Shown piece by piece: positions 49,301-59,905 of a DNA stretch of 64,000 bases. This DNA comes from Pampus argenteus (taxonomy: Eukaryota; Chordata; Actinopteri; Scombriformes; Stromateidae). How positions within the stretch are numbered: the first letter of the stretch is position 1; each line of letters begins with the position of its first letter. The notes beneath the pieces are model-generated. The model was not told the origin of the DNA. It ran no database searches and saw nothing but the letters and a program-made list of their open reading frames with translations. The stretch spans positions 15,712,001-15,776,000 of the forward strand of contig CM072866.1 of NCBI GenBank assembly GCA_036937835.1, given 5' to 3'. The translations under genes and the position numbers were made by a program.

Positions 49301-52183
49301 TGTGTCCGAAGCTGTACAGGCAGCTTGTATGGTGAGTCAGTGAATGATTACACAATAGTCTGGAGCAGCGATACACCAACTAAGTGTTGTGTGGAGTTGT
49401 TAATGAGGCTTGGAAATGCAGCATGTGTAGTTTTAATTTAACAATGAATAAGTTAGAATTCATTTTGTAGAAATGGAGAATTGTAAACTAAAAACTAAAC
49501 TAAAACAAGTCAACTAAATGTATTCTGTGGATAAAGACATTACGTATTTTCACGACCAAAAGGCGCACCGTATGAAAAGGCGCAGTTTCATTTATGTGTG
49601 CCATTTCTGTATTTAACACACACATAGGGCGCACCTGACGATAGGGCGCACGTTTTATATACATTTTATATACTCTACTACCATACGTATGTCCGCCTTA
49701 CAACAACACACACGCATACAAGTGTGCGTATTTAAAAAATAGATCGGGAGCAAAACTGAGTTTGTTTGTGCTTTATTCAAGTATTAATTACAAAGTAATA
49801 ACATTTTGTAATCATCACTCAATAATCAATAGGCGTCGGCATGGTAAAAACAAGCACATTAGCGGTAACAGTCATAAATAAAATCCATCGAAGTCAAACT
49901 GTGGCGTAGCTCGCCCGGCGCTGCCTACCACTCTTCGTGAAGCTGTGGTCATCCATCGCTCCCACGCCGCTCGCAGCCTCACTTTGAACGGCCGGTCCCA
50001 AAGTGAGGCTGCCCCGCTTTGTGCGGGACAGTCCCGCATTTTGAAATTGAGATAATGTCCCGCATTGTTATTGACAGTGGCACTTGATTTTTTTAAATGC
50101 AGTCTCACAGTAGGTAGGCTATAATCTGGCGTTTACGCAGCGCAAACAGCTGTGTGTGTGTATGTGGTCGGACTCGGGAGACGGGAGAGGCTGAGCTGTC
50201 ATTAGGGGGCGGGCGGGGTGGGCTCTGTCAATCAAGCTAGACGCGGGTGCGCGCGCCCGCTGCACGGCAGCGCCAAAAACAACAACAGCGTCGCATGCAG
50301 CAGCAGCCAGCAGGAGACATGGAGGAAAAAGATGGAAGCACTTGTAAAAAAAAAAAAGTAAATGCAGCTATAACAAGCTGCATGCGACGCTGTTGTTGTT
50401 TTTGGCGCTGCCGTGCAGCGGGCGCGCGCACCCGCGTCTAGCTTGATTGACAGAGCCCACCCCGCCCGCCCCCTAATGACAGCTCAGCCTCTCCCGTCTC
50501 CCGACCACATACACACAGCTGTTTGCGCTGCGTAAACGCCAGATTATAGCCTACCTACTGTGAGACTGCATTTAAAAAAATCAAGTGCCACTGTCAATAA
50601 CAATGCGGGACATTATCTCAATTTCAAAATGCGGGACTGTCCCGCACAAAGCGGGGCATCTGGTCACCCTACATCGGCTGTGAGATGCGCTCGCATAGAG
50701 TCACAAATCAGAAGCGACGGTGATGTGAAGTCAAACTGTGGCGTAGCTCGCCCGGCGCTGCCTACCACTCTTCGTGAAGCTGTGTCCCACGCCGCTCGCA
50801 GCCTCACTTTGAACGGCCGGTTCACCTCCCGGAATAACAGCAAGCGTAGCGTTCATCTGCTTCACTTTCTGTTTCACATCGGCTGTGAGATGCGCTCGCA
50901 TAGAGTCACAAATCAGAAGCGACGGTGATGTGTGGAAAAAACCTCCCGGTCTCCTTACATACACCTGCCTCAGCCACTCGGCAGTTTCTGTCCGTTAGCG
51001 TGGCAGCCAAGCACAGCAGTAAACGAAGCCTTTCCGTTCCCCGTTGTGCGTATCGCTACAGTGCTGGTTCCCTTTTCTCCACCGTGTGACTCACCGGGAT
51101 GTCGAAAGTTAGCGGCACCTCGTCCATGTTGGTGATGTGGCTCGGCTGGATGCGCTTTTCGGCGATGTGCTTCTGGCAGTAGGACCGGAAATTCGCCAGC
51201 TTTTCATAACAATCCGCCGGACGCCGCTGCGCTACCGTAGTCCTGGTCCGGATGGAAAAATTGCACCGTTTCATAAAACGCCAGCACCAAGACGGACCTC
51301 CTTGGAAATGTTCACTTTTCATTTCCTCCGCTAGCGTTACTGCTCTGAGTCGGATGGTGACAGTCGAAACGCTCCTCCTGCTCGCTCTTTGCTCAACGAT
51401 CCATTGCTCGAGTCTTTCCTCTAACTCCGGCCACCTCGCCTGATGTCCGCGGAAACTCAGCTGAGTCTTCTTCACCTGTCGGAGCTCGTTCTCCAGCTTC
51501 CTCCACTTGCGAACCATCGACTCGTTAATTTTATATTCTCTCGCGGCGGCTCGATTCCCATATTCCTCGGCGTAGCTAATAGCCTTCAGTTTAAACTGAG
51601 CTTCATAAGCGTGTCTCTTTGCCATTTTCAGAGTTGTTAAAACAACAATGTTCTGCATAAAGCACATACCTGTTCTTTTATACACAATCCACGCCCACAC
51701 ATCCCCCTCTCTACCACGTCCTACTCATGGTGGTCTCTTTTACGTCCGCCTTACAACAACAACAAAAACCACAACACACACATAGGGCGCACTGCACTAT
51801 AGGGCGCGCCGCACATTTTGAAAAAAATCTAAGACGTTTATATGCGCCTTATAGTCGTGAAAATACGGTAAGTGTGTTTTTATATTTGGGTATGTTTTTT
51901 CACTCTTGACAGATGGGTGTTTTACTGTCCAACCCATGTGCTCTATTCAGGTTGTAATGGGGCTCTTTGTCAAAGTGCCATTGTTGTAAAACTTCATTCA
52001 ATCAAGAGAAGCCACCTAAAGTTAAAATGATGTGCATCAGTTGTCTTCAACAGAGGATGTCCTTGCAAGTTATCTCCTATAGATTTTCTATTTTATTCTA
52101 AGTTTAATATTTTCGATTGCATCCTGCATTGTTTACTACTATTCAGGAAAACGTTTTAAAGATGTGTGCGTGATATTAATATC

Positions 52184-52214
<31 letters not shown>

Positions 52215-52810
52215 GCTATACCAATAATAGCTTCATAATACTTTTATTTTATCATCATCGTATCCATAAGCACAGCTGAGAATGCCCTCTGTGGTGTTTC
52301 TGCTATAATGCAGCCTATTAGTGTAACTCATCTTCCTCTGGTCTCTCACAGCTGCATGTGTGGCACTAGATTAGTCCACTGCTGGCTGTGCTATTGATCA
52401 CATATCAGAATTTTGGATATATGGACACGAGTACACACTAAAACTGATTCATGATGACAAGAGTCATCAGTCATCACTATTGATCACCACCTCCACCAGT
52501 CCAGCTTTCCCTCCTGTCTCTCTTTCTCTTTCTCTCTCTCTCTCTCACACACACGCACACACACAGACACCTCCAGTTGTATACTCAGCAGCTGTAACTT
52601 TCTATTATTTACAATATTCTATGTTTCTTTCTTTCTCAGCTACGTTACCAGAAGTGTTTGGTAGCTCGACCTCCCTCCCAGAAGGCCTGTGGCTCGTCGC
52701 CTCCCGGTGACTCCGTTTCTCGTCGGGTCTCAACCAGCGTAAAGAAAGGCGTCCTGTCCCTCATTGACACCCTCAAACAGAAGAGACCCGTCACAGAGTT
52801 GCCGCAGTAA
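28641..52810 (+). CDS. apbb2: APBB2 (Fe65-like 1), APP-tail-binding adaptor, complete
   Basis: Coding exons: 28641-28659, 29424-30497, 35475-35719, 36744-36875, 37410-37481, 38503-38553, 39615-39700, 40014-40074, 42134-42280, 42877-43004, (45693-45698), 46598-46712, 47833-47920, 48307-48390, 48495-48610, 49152-49331, 52640-52810. All phases agree: 922 aa, or 924 with the 6-nt exon. The first ATG follows an in-frame TGA in its exon and continues MTGLLSVDLSCA. A GSATPPKCRKKYALTSIQAA block identifies APBB2. The WW domain (LPPGWKKI...YYWHIPTGTTQWERP) is in 35475-35719. PTB1 starts at CFAVRSLGWVEM (42134). PTB2 runs from LVQKFQVLYLGMLP (48307) to 49331 and the last exon. The C-terminus is LIDTLKQKRPVTELPQ. 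The WW domain binds Pro-rich ligands and PTB2 binds the NPTY tail of APP-family proteins. Human APBB2 is about 758 aa; the extra length is mainly an acidic block in 29424-30497 and exons between WW and PTB1. Paralogue (a or b) not resolved. Confidence 0.93.
29424..30497 (+). other. apbb2: Large N-terminal coding exon with acidic, low-complexity region
   Basis: The first third encodes the conserved APBB2 block (DVTNHNG..., CRKKYALTSIQAAMGL). The middle is rich in Asp, Glu, Asn and Thr, with EEEQEDEEKK and repeated N-T-T words. The end returns to conserved sequence (SPETKKD, TGAKTDCALNRIQNL, LSWTTLSQES). A run of Ser codons lies at about 30338-30361. It ends at GAGACAG|GTACAC, phase 1, and joins to DIWSEQSFQ in the next exon. 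Confidence 0.85.
31046..31590. repeat. hAT-like MITE with a nested pogo-type fragment
   Basis: The left end CAGGGTTCGTACAAAGTC faces a right end whose reverse complement is GGGGTTTGTACATTC, and both sides contain the word AAGTGCTTGAATTTT or AAATGCTTGATTTTC. Inside, at about 31260-31320, lies ATAAGCCGCACCGG then ACTATAAGCCGC, which resembles pogo/Tigger-like termini and seems a separate inserted piece. No transposase remains. Confidence 0.5.
32697..32756. repeat. CT/GA microsatellite
   Basis: An almost pure CT run of about 55-60 bases in an apbb2 intron. Confidence 0.95.
33429..33491. repeat. CT/GA microsatellite
   Basis: CT run with two single-base interruptions (CTGTCT) in an apbb2 intron. 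Confidence 0.95.
36686..36733. repeat. GT microsatellite next to a cassette exon acceptor
   Basis: A GT run, broken by TATG, ends 10 bases before the acceptor of exon 36744-36875. It replaces much of the usual polypyrimidine tract, which may weaken that exon. Confidence 0.9.
36744..38553 (+). other. apbb2: Three consecutive phase-0 cassette-type exons
   Basis: Exons 36744-36875 (44 codons, LCQAEVFFRASTRSGS...CGFVNSCYF), 37410-37481 (24 codons, PRSTSLQGMPDQE...) and 38503-38553 (17 codons, KQMWGDFGGKIDSEVWK) each have a length divisible by three and start and end in phase 0. Flanking exons also meet in phase 0, so any combination can be skipped without a frameshift. The third corresponds to a human APBB2 segment (KQPWSDF...INSDIWK). 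The first two are not in the human form I remember. Each has good splice sites except the third, whose donor is GC. Confidence 0.7.
37690..37735. repeat. Tc1-like terminal repeat relic
   Basis: ACAGTGCAGTCAGTAAGTAT followed by TCAGA resembles the outer end of fish Tc1-like elements (CAGTGCATTCGGAAAGTATTC type). No second end or transposase was found. Confidence 0.4.
41448..41505. repeat. CT/GA microsatellite
   Basis: A CT run with one CTACTC interruption in the intron before the PTB1 exon. Confidence 0.9.
43280..43377. repeat. Compound CT and CA microsatellite
   Basis: A CT run passes directly into a CA run of about 70 bases with scattered CG and AG interruptions. Confidence 0.9.
45693..45698 (+). 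other. apbb2: Six-nucleotide microexon (AGAGAG) in PTB1
   Basis: GGACACAG|AGAGAG|GTAAAC sits between exons 42877-43004 (ends phase 2, GGC AG) and 46598-46712 (starts G GAC TTT). Inclusion changes NGRDFA to NGRERDFA, adding Arg-Glu with frame kept. Fe65 (APBB1) is known to have a neuron-specific 6-nt exon encoding Arg-Glu at this position in PTB1, so this is its expected paralogous counterpart. A pyrimidine-rich tract precedes it. Confidence 0.75.
45754..45807 (+). repeat. 27-bp direct tandem repeat just downstream of the microexon
   Basis: CTCTGCCATTCCTTATTGTT and CTCTGCCTTCCTTATTGTTT begin two adjacent copies of about 27 bp, pyrimidine-rich, 55 bases after the microexon. Such tracts may bind PTB-type splicing regulators; this is inference. 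Confidence 0.6.
49890..50932. repeat. Partial tandem duplication within the pogo-like element
   Basis: Block A (49890-49996) recurs at 50727-50821, and block B (50671-50727) recurs at 50876-50932. In the right copy, A and B are joined by a 54-base link (50822-50875). In the left copy the foldback replaces the link. Copy A2 lacks 13 bases (GTCATCCATCGCT) present in A1. Confidence 0.8.
50010..50670. repeat. Near-perfect foldback (inverted duplication), hAT-like sequence
   Basis: Arms of about 290 bases (50010-50301 and 50376-50658) are almost exact reverse complements around a spacer of about 75 bases. The arms contain TGCCCCGCTTTGTGCGGGAC at the outer edge and GCGTCGCATGCAGC at the inner edge. 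The left arm is about 10 bases longer. The right outer edge continues to GGTCACCCTA, which resembles hAT-family ends (TAGGGTGACCAGA type). The spacer has ATGGAGGAAAAAGATGG and a Lys-rich start, as in an hAT transposase N-terminus. It is an inverted duplication of an hAT 5' end. Confidence 0.8.
52187..52215. repeat. TA microsatellite
   Basis: Perfect TA run of about 14 units shortly downstream of the pogo-like element. Confidence 0.9.
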
Positions 52811-55800
52811 CCACAGTTAAGCACTACCGACCTGACTCCCTGCCACATCCCAGAGTCACCATGGTAACTAGTCGCATCGCTGCCAAAACCTGTCACCACC
52901 ACAGACCCCTGTAACCATGGAAACACAGTATAGCCCCAGGGTTTGGGAAATCCTGTCATGATTTTTGCTTTCTGGAGCAAATTGGAATTTCAGCTCAAGA
53001 ATTCATCTACTCTTGAGAAGCAATTCAAGTCTTTTTCCTCAAAATAACTGACCTGGATAAAGACTCTAATCCCACATCAAGAAGGAACAACCACGAAAAA
53101 CACCTGAATGGTGATTATGTACATAGAAGTATCTCTCACCCCCCTCAGCACAGAGAAAGAGTGAGGAAAGAGAGCAATAATTGAAGAACCAAGAAGTAGG
53201 AAGTGCTCCTTCAAGCACAGCACGTGTGATGAGCTCGCTCATTGCTGCCCAAACTGCTGATCTCTCCACGCTCTTGTTGTATTTGTGTCTGTGCCTGTGC
53301 TGCCAGCATGACCTTGCACACCTGGCCACACCCCCTCGTCATTCACCTGGTTGTCCTGTTAGTCTGTAGTGGCTTTTTTCCCTTCTGTCCCTCTTATCCA
53401 TGGTAGACTGTTACGTAAAGTGAATGGAAGGAAAGAGTTATGAAAGCCATCGTGTCTGATTATCATTATATCAGTGAGTAATGAATCAAAGTAATAAGCA
53501 AGCTACCACAGGATAAAGAGATTTGGGCCTTGTCGTCTACAGCATACTCTAACCTGTTCAAATGATCCTGCATGAACTTTTTATATAGAAGTGACACATT
53601 CTAGACAATATCAATACACTGCTGCTGCTTTCTGACTGAAGGGATGAGAAATCTGAAGCCACATTGTTTTTACTTTCTTCTTTGCTCTTTGTTTTTTGTC
53701 AGCCAGGGATGGTCAAAACGAGTGGTGACCTTTCACCCGAAACATCCTTCATGTGTTTCCTATTTACGTCTTGTTTTTACTCCTTAGTTATCCCTTGGAA
53801 ATTGACAGACAATGATAGCCATAATGGAGGACGAGACACAGGGACTTCCTTGCTTCCCCTCTCTGGTGACCAATGCTCTGCTGCTCCACATACAGAAGAC
53901 ATCAGCATGCTGCTGCTCTTTGATACACATGCTGGAGGAAATTTGACTGATGATTCCTTTAAATCCCCCCTCAGTATCAATCCTCTGAGACTTTGTGTCT
54001 GATAATAAAAGGTGTCTGGAGACACGAGAAAGCCTGGAGGAGGAAAAAGAAGAATGACAAAAAAGAAGACTGGAGGAATGTGCTTTATATCTGGGTATGC
54101 AATGATTTTGTTCATAGCTGGTGAGAAGGAAAACGACTGATTACATCTCCAGCTTCGGCTGTTTTTAAAGAGGAAAACCAACAGTGGCAATCTAGCAGGA
54201 CTTTCCTGGGTTGCTTATCTGTCTGTCTCCAGGGTTCCTTTTACTTGAATGCGCCTTTTCTGTTGCCTACTTACAGTACAGTAGGTCTGTTTTCATCTGT
54301 GCCACGAGACCTCTAGCTTTTGGTCTGTTTTTGATTATTTATTCTCGCAAAAATCTCAAGTCAACACTACTAGCTCCTTCTTATGCTATGTCTGACTAGA
54401 TTGGATATATGATGATAATGAAGTCCTTTATTGCAACTAACACTTCTCAAGCAGTTTCGAGACTGTTCTATAAAACCCACCCCCAAACAGGAATTGTCCA
54501 ATCATAGCTAAGCAACTCTAACCAACCACAGGATATCTGTCAGCATCAGTCAGTGTTTGCATTTCTACTACACACGATCAAATGATGGACATGTGTCTGT
54601 TATAAGAACGGCATATGAAATGAGTTTGGCCATTTGTATTTTTTAGCCTTTACAAAACCAAAAACATAAAAGAAAAAGTGTAAGGGAATGATTAAACTGT
54701 TAATAACTGTGTTATTCTGCTAACAGAACACATGGCTAACTGGTTAACATCCCGCCTGTGGGATTCACAAAGCTAGTATGTCAGAGTTAACAATAGGGCT
54801 GCAATTATTATTATTATTTCATCATCATTAATGTGTCAATAATTTTCTCGATTAATCAATTAGTTTAGTTTTTGCCCCAACCAACAATACACAACCCAAA
54901 TCAGTTTATAGTCATAAACTTTTCTTCTTAAAAAAAATGAGTTTGGGGAAGTATACACTCACTAAAACTCACTAAACTCATCCAAGCCATCCAAAAGTTT
55001 TGTTACATTTTTATTCATAGTACTCTATATTAAACAGGTTAACTAGTTAGCTCTCCACTGCAATATAAAAACATCTGCTTTATTTACATGTACACTAGAT
55101 TCATCATCAAATGGTGAGGATGCCGACATGTAGCTTTAGCCTCAATCTTTTAGCACAATATCATGAATGTGTCTATCATGCATATTTAAGACCCTTTTAT
55201 AGAGTTCTTATTTTTAAATGCGTCATCTGGAAACATTATATGTGATTTCAAGGATTTAAACATGGTAATTATACATCCTTTGTGAAAAAGTCATATCTCA
55301 TCTTATCCTTCTCCCTCATTAAAAACTCCATCATGTATGAATATGCAAATATTTTTCATTTCAGAAGTTTAAGTGCTGGACACGGGATGTCTGCTATTTC
55401 ACTGTTATGTTAATATTCAGTGTACATAGTTTTCATAGTGTACATGGTGTTTCAGATTTCCACACTTGTGTAATTTGAATATTGCCCCACAATTGGCTCC
55501 AAACTAGTTGTGATGTCACAAATCATGATCATTGATCCAGTGAGCTCCACTTTCCACTTTCAGCAGGTTGCAGGAACTAGGAGTGTTATTGAGATTCTGT
55601 TGAGAAAATTCAGCCACATCACCTTCTTGTGTCACAAGGATGTTGAAATGTGAATGAGATGACAAATTTATGTGTACATAATACCCATTTAACGTAACAT
55701 TTGGCATTAATCAATGTTATAAGCTATTCTTTATTTTGAATGTCTTTTAGTTTTCTGTTATTTTCTTGTAATGAAATACCTTTTTTTTGAGTATTCACCA

Positions 55801-56480
55801 AATGGCCAAAGTGTAAAATATTGATATACATTGTTGTAGATAAGAAACATAAGAGAGCAAATAATGAAAAAAAGGAGAGGTGATTGGAAATTTTCACAGT
55901 CGTCAATTAAGTTGATACTGAATATAACTGAGCAATTATCTATGCATTCTTTTGATCTCATGAAATGGAAAGTTGTTAAAAGCCTTGCATGCCCTTGGAT
56001 GGTTGAAAGAACGACTGTATGTACTGAACAGAAATATTTTTTATTTTATTTATTCTATTTTATAAAGGTATATACTGATTTTATTAGTTGAGGCAAGTAA
56101 AGTTTCTTGACTCTGTGTCATTGTCTCAGTCCCTGGTTAACTCACAATGCTACAACAGGCTCCGCTTTGCAGAAAAAGGCAGATAAAGGAATATATATAT
56201 ATATCTTCACCTTGTACAGTGCACTGAGGGCTGGGAGTCCACTGCTGGTCTAAACAGCTGACAGGATGAGTGAAGAAGAAGATGATGATAATGAAGGCTA
56301 CAGCAACGGACTCCAAGCATCTCAGTCCAGCTCACACACATAAACAACAACAAACACACAGACACACACACACACACACTCCATTTCTCACAGATGGATG
56401 TCAGCTTCCGTTTGCTGCTCACTGATTTGTACACTTTATCAATGTAACCAATTGTGAGAATAAACAGCATTATAAAATCG
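52811..56480 (+). other. apbb2: apbb2 3' UTR (probable extent)
   Basis: Long non-coding sequence follows TAA 52808-52810. AATAAA-type signals occur at 54004 (ATAATAAAAG) and at about 56458 (GAGAATAAACAGC). The second precedes a downstream T/G-rich stretch and is a good candidate for the distal end. No coding frame of note is present. It contains a partial copy of the dispersed repeat at 54799. Confidence 0.4.
54799..54910. repeat. Dispersed MITE-like repeat, copy 4 (one end)
   Basis: GGGCTGCAATTATTATTATT followed by ATTTTCTCGATTAATCAATT and AGTTTAGTTTTTGCCCC matches one end of the family at 5.1, 19.3 and 22.8 kb. The other end is not visible. Confidence 0.55.
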
Positions 56481-57368
56481 ACTCGCTGTCTTTTCTGTGT
56501 GTATTACAAATAAATGTAATAATTGTTTTATTATTGATTATTCTTTTTATTATTTATTCAAACTTTGGTTTTATTATTTTAGTTGCTCATTTTTGACCTG
56601 TGACCCTTTGAAAATAAAATGAAGAAATGTCAGCTTGCGAATCTCTAAGCAGTTCAAGCAGTGTTTTTTTTTTTTTTTTTTTCTCCTTCTGAAATTGTTT
56701 CATCTGAATAATTTTCAGAGGTCTGAGGAGGTGATGGTATGCACCATTTCACTGATGTGTGTGTGTGTATTATAGCATTATAATATACTTTTATCATCTT
56801 GTGCCACCATAGATTTATCTTTTTGATTAAGACTTTAAAATATGAAAATGGCCATTACAAGAAAGTCATTACGGTGGGGAATGGTATTGGAAGTATTTTC
56901 TTATTGACTAAAAGAAAAACTGTGAAACCTTCACAGCAATATCTCAAAAATAACAACAGTAGTAGTGATATATTGACCTTTATAATATATGAAATAAATA
57001 TAAATCTGGGATGAAAATAAGACCCTCTCTACAGTAGAATTTAAAACTACACAGTCCTGGGTCCTCTCTGATCCCGCGTCTTCCATCTTAATACTTTACA
57101 TACTCTTACATCCCTAACTGTTAAAAATCTTGTTCGTAGTGAAAACAGCTGAACTCAGTTGCACTTTTTTAAAATTTCTTAGTTACCTTTTATAATCTAC
57201 TTTCACATTTAAATACATTCTAGCACACAGAATTCAGCTGATCGAAACACTAAAAATACCTTATTTTAAATACGATATTTGGGTTTGAGCGGGGGTTGTT
57301 CACTTTGTCATCATTATTGACTGGGGTGTCAAAGTTTGCCAATAATGTAGCTGACCGCATCAGCGAGC
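56481..57368. other. Gap between convergent apbb2 and nsun7
   Basis: AT-rich, with a T homopolymer at about 56664-56682 and several A/T-rich hexamers on both strands that could end either transcript. The nsun7 3' UTR must lie in the right part. No exon is visible. Confidence 0.45.
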
Positions 57369-59710
57369 CTAAACCCCAAGTTTATCTATACTAGGTAGAG
57401 TCACTGAGGAGGAAGATGCGGATGTATGGACGTGCTGAGCGTGGAAGGCCGTGGATGGAGGCCGTGAGAGAGAAGCACCGCTCCTACTGCTCAGAGAGCT
57501 GGAGGTCGGAGAAGAAATGGGTGGAAGAACAACACCTGCAGGCTTCAATTCTTTCTGTGTCGCGACCTCCTTCTCTGGTCTGACTACCTTCATGTGGCCC
57601 TTGAACTGGCTTCCTGGTTTTGCTGTGTCCTTCAGTGATTTCTCTGCACGTTCAGGCTCTGTGTTTTGTCTCTGCACCTGCTGCTTAGAGGATGTGTGGG
57701 GAGCAGTTGGTGGAGCAGGACGGCCAGGGGAGGGCTGTTTTACAGCAGTGCTAAGGGCTTCGTTCTGGGCTATGATTCGAGAAAAGCGTATGGAGGGTTT
57801 TGCTGAGGTTATTAATGTCAGTGTAAGACGAGGTATCCTTCTTGGTTTACTTCTTGTTGGACCTTGCAGAAGCCTCTTGTGATGTGCCTGTTTTTTTTTT
57901 TTTGGTTTCTTCTTGTGGCTCTTAGGAAGATGCTTGGAGACCGTGGGAATCCTGGTGCTTTGTTTCGAATGTCGTTTGAGTTTGCGCTTACGTCCTTTAA
58001 GCCCTCTTCTCTTCCTTTCTCCCTTACCCACCTTATTATCCTCCTTTTTGCCCTCTTCCTCTGCAGTACACTTGACATCTCCTTCACCCTTCTTCTCTTC
58101 ATGGTCTGAATGTGCGACTGGATCTTGTCCACCCTCAAGTTCACTTTTTGTCTGTGCTGGCGTCTCTTGGCTGGAGGGGGATGAAGGTGTGCTGGTCGCT
58201 GAAGATGCCCGATTCTTCTTGCTTTTCCCCTTTTTTCCAGCTTTTGATTGCTCAGGAATTATTCCACCCAGGAGGCCCTTTGCTGCTGCCCTTGCCAGCA
58301 CATCCTGGACTGTTTCTACCTTAGTGGGATCCGCCTAAAAAAAAGCAAGGGCAGTTTAAGATTTGATGTGAATATAGACTCATATAGACATGAATGAAAT
58401 CACAAAATGTATTGTCCCCAAACACGTATCTTTTCTTCCTCTCTGTGCTCATTTCCTGTCTGTGTTGGCCTCTTAGCATTTTTGCATGCTTATATCTTTT
58501 TTTCATTTCAACATATATATATTTTCATATATATTGCTATAATATCTTTTGCAGACATTCATGTTTCCCAGACATGTATCCTAATGACTTTGGTCGACTC
58601 TTCCCTTAGCGCCACCATGAGGTTGACATCTATGGTTTTGAGTAAAATGTCTTGACAGCTATTGGATGGATTCATTTCGGTTCGCATACGCACGCTTATT
58701 TGTAATCACTTTGGTGATCTCTTAATTTTCCATGTAACACGTCCAATAAGTCCAAATTTCAATTTTTTTTAACACCCTAAACTAAGATGATGACTATAAG
58801 TAAACATTATGACATATTTCTCGTCATTGTGAGCATGTTAGCATGCTAAAGTTAGCACTTAGCTCAAAGCAAGTACACACTAAAAGAGCCATGAGTGATG
58901 GCAGCCTGTCAGATTACATTTTTCAGGATTTTTTTTTTCCCCAGAGGCTTTTGGACACATCTGTTTCTAATCAATATGTCTGTTTTATGATTTGTAAAAG
59001 AACAATGCAAAAGAAGACTCCTAGCTGCCTCACCCACTCTCTATGTATCTCTTTCTTTCTGTCTCTCCAGGCTACCATGTGTCTATTTGAGATACTTCCA
59101 TCAGATTAAATAGTCCCTGAGCACAGTTTGACTGGTGTGGAGTCATTCATCTGAGCAGCACTGAACCACCTCAGAAGTGTCAATGTAACGAAATCTGCAG
59201 CCGCAGCTCTGATGGGATTTGACTCATTGTGAGATTAAACGTCATTCTAATTAGACACGATGATCATTAGATTTTTAAATTACTACACTGCCACTGGATA
59301 GGTAAAGATCTGCCTCTGTGTGTGCGGGTGTGCATGTGTATTATAAGGAAAACACACACATACACACACACACACACACAGGCACAGTCCCCTCCCTGCA
59401 CCATTTTTTTTTCAAGCTACAGGAGATCAAAGGAGCAGCTTTTCATTTCCTTCTGTTGTATTTTTCTTCTTTTTATGAGTGGAGCAAGGGGGAAGAAAAA
59501 GGGGGGGGCAAATAGATGGAGCAATGAGGTGATGTAACAAGACTGGAGGGGAGGAGGACACGCTGGAAGATGATACAGAGAAATTATCCATTAATCTTTG
59601 CTCCAAAGTACTGAAATGTTTCAGTGGCTTAGACGTACTTCATCTTTAACTTGTCTCTTTTTTTTTTTATCGAGTATTGGAATCATGCTGCAGTGTTTCA
59701 GGAAGCGATA

Positions 59711-59751
<41 letters not shown>

Positions 59752-59858
59752 TGTGTTTGTGTGTTTGTGTGCAGACAAGCAGAGCCGACCGACCTCCCAG
59801 CAAAGTAAAATAGTGCAGCCTCAGCACTAATGGTAGGTCTCGTCACAAAGCAATCGCA

Positions 59859-59905
<47 letters not shown>

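Larger units (their letters stand above)
49890..51625 (-). pseudogene. Pogo-like transposase, frameshifted and internally deleted
   Basis: The minus-strand frame starts at 51625 (MAKRHAYEAQFKLKAISYAE), a CENP-B/Psq-type helix-turn-helix, followed by a second HTH region (WPELEERLEQWIVEQR) and NMDEVPLTFD, the first acidic residue region of the DDE domain. The frame closes near 51056 through a lost base. It can be followed in another frame through VAIRTTGN and, after a stop, LLICDSMRAHLTADVKQKV (second Asp). The segment that should hold the third Asp is missing between IPGG and RPFKVRLRAAW. It is a dead copy. The nearest domesticated relatives I know are POGK-type proteins. Confidence 0.8.
49543..51868 (-). 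mobile_element. Pogo/Tigger-like DNA transposon, degraded, in an apbb2 intron
   Basis: The left end (CGTATTTTCACGACCAAAAG) and the right end in reverse complement (CCGTATTTTCACGACTATAA) are terminal inverted repeats, each followed by GGCGCA words. Both are flanked by TA, as expected for Tc1/mariner/pogo elements. Subterminal motifs of the type CACATAGGGCGCAC recur on both sides. A broken transposase frame lies on the minus strand. The interior has suffered a partial tandem duplication and an insertion. The element lies within the intron 49332-52639 and does not affect the exons. Confidence 0.85.

Noticed and set aside
50237..50441. Identical-looking Arg/Gln-rich frames on both strands
   Set aside because: They are mirror images produced by the foldback arms, not genes.
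51000..51900. Possibility that the minus-strand HTH frame is a domesticated host gene
   Set aside because: It has a frameshift, an in-frame stop, lost third Asp region, and lies between intact TIRs with TA flanks, so it is a dead transposon copy.
57451..58338. Plus-strand frames of about 140 codons opposite the nsun7 last exon
   Set aside because: Shadows of the Lys-rich nsun7 frame. No motif or splice logic supports them.
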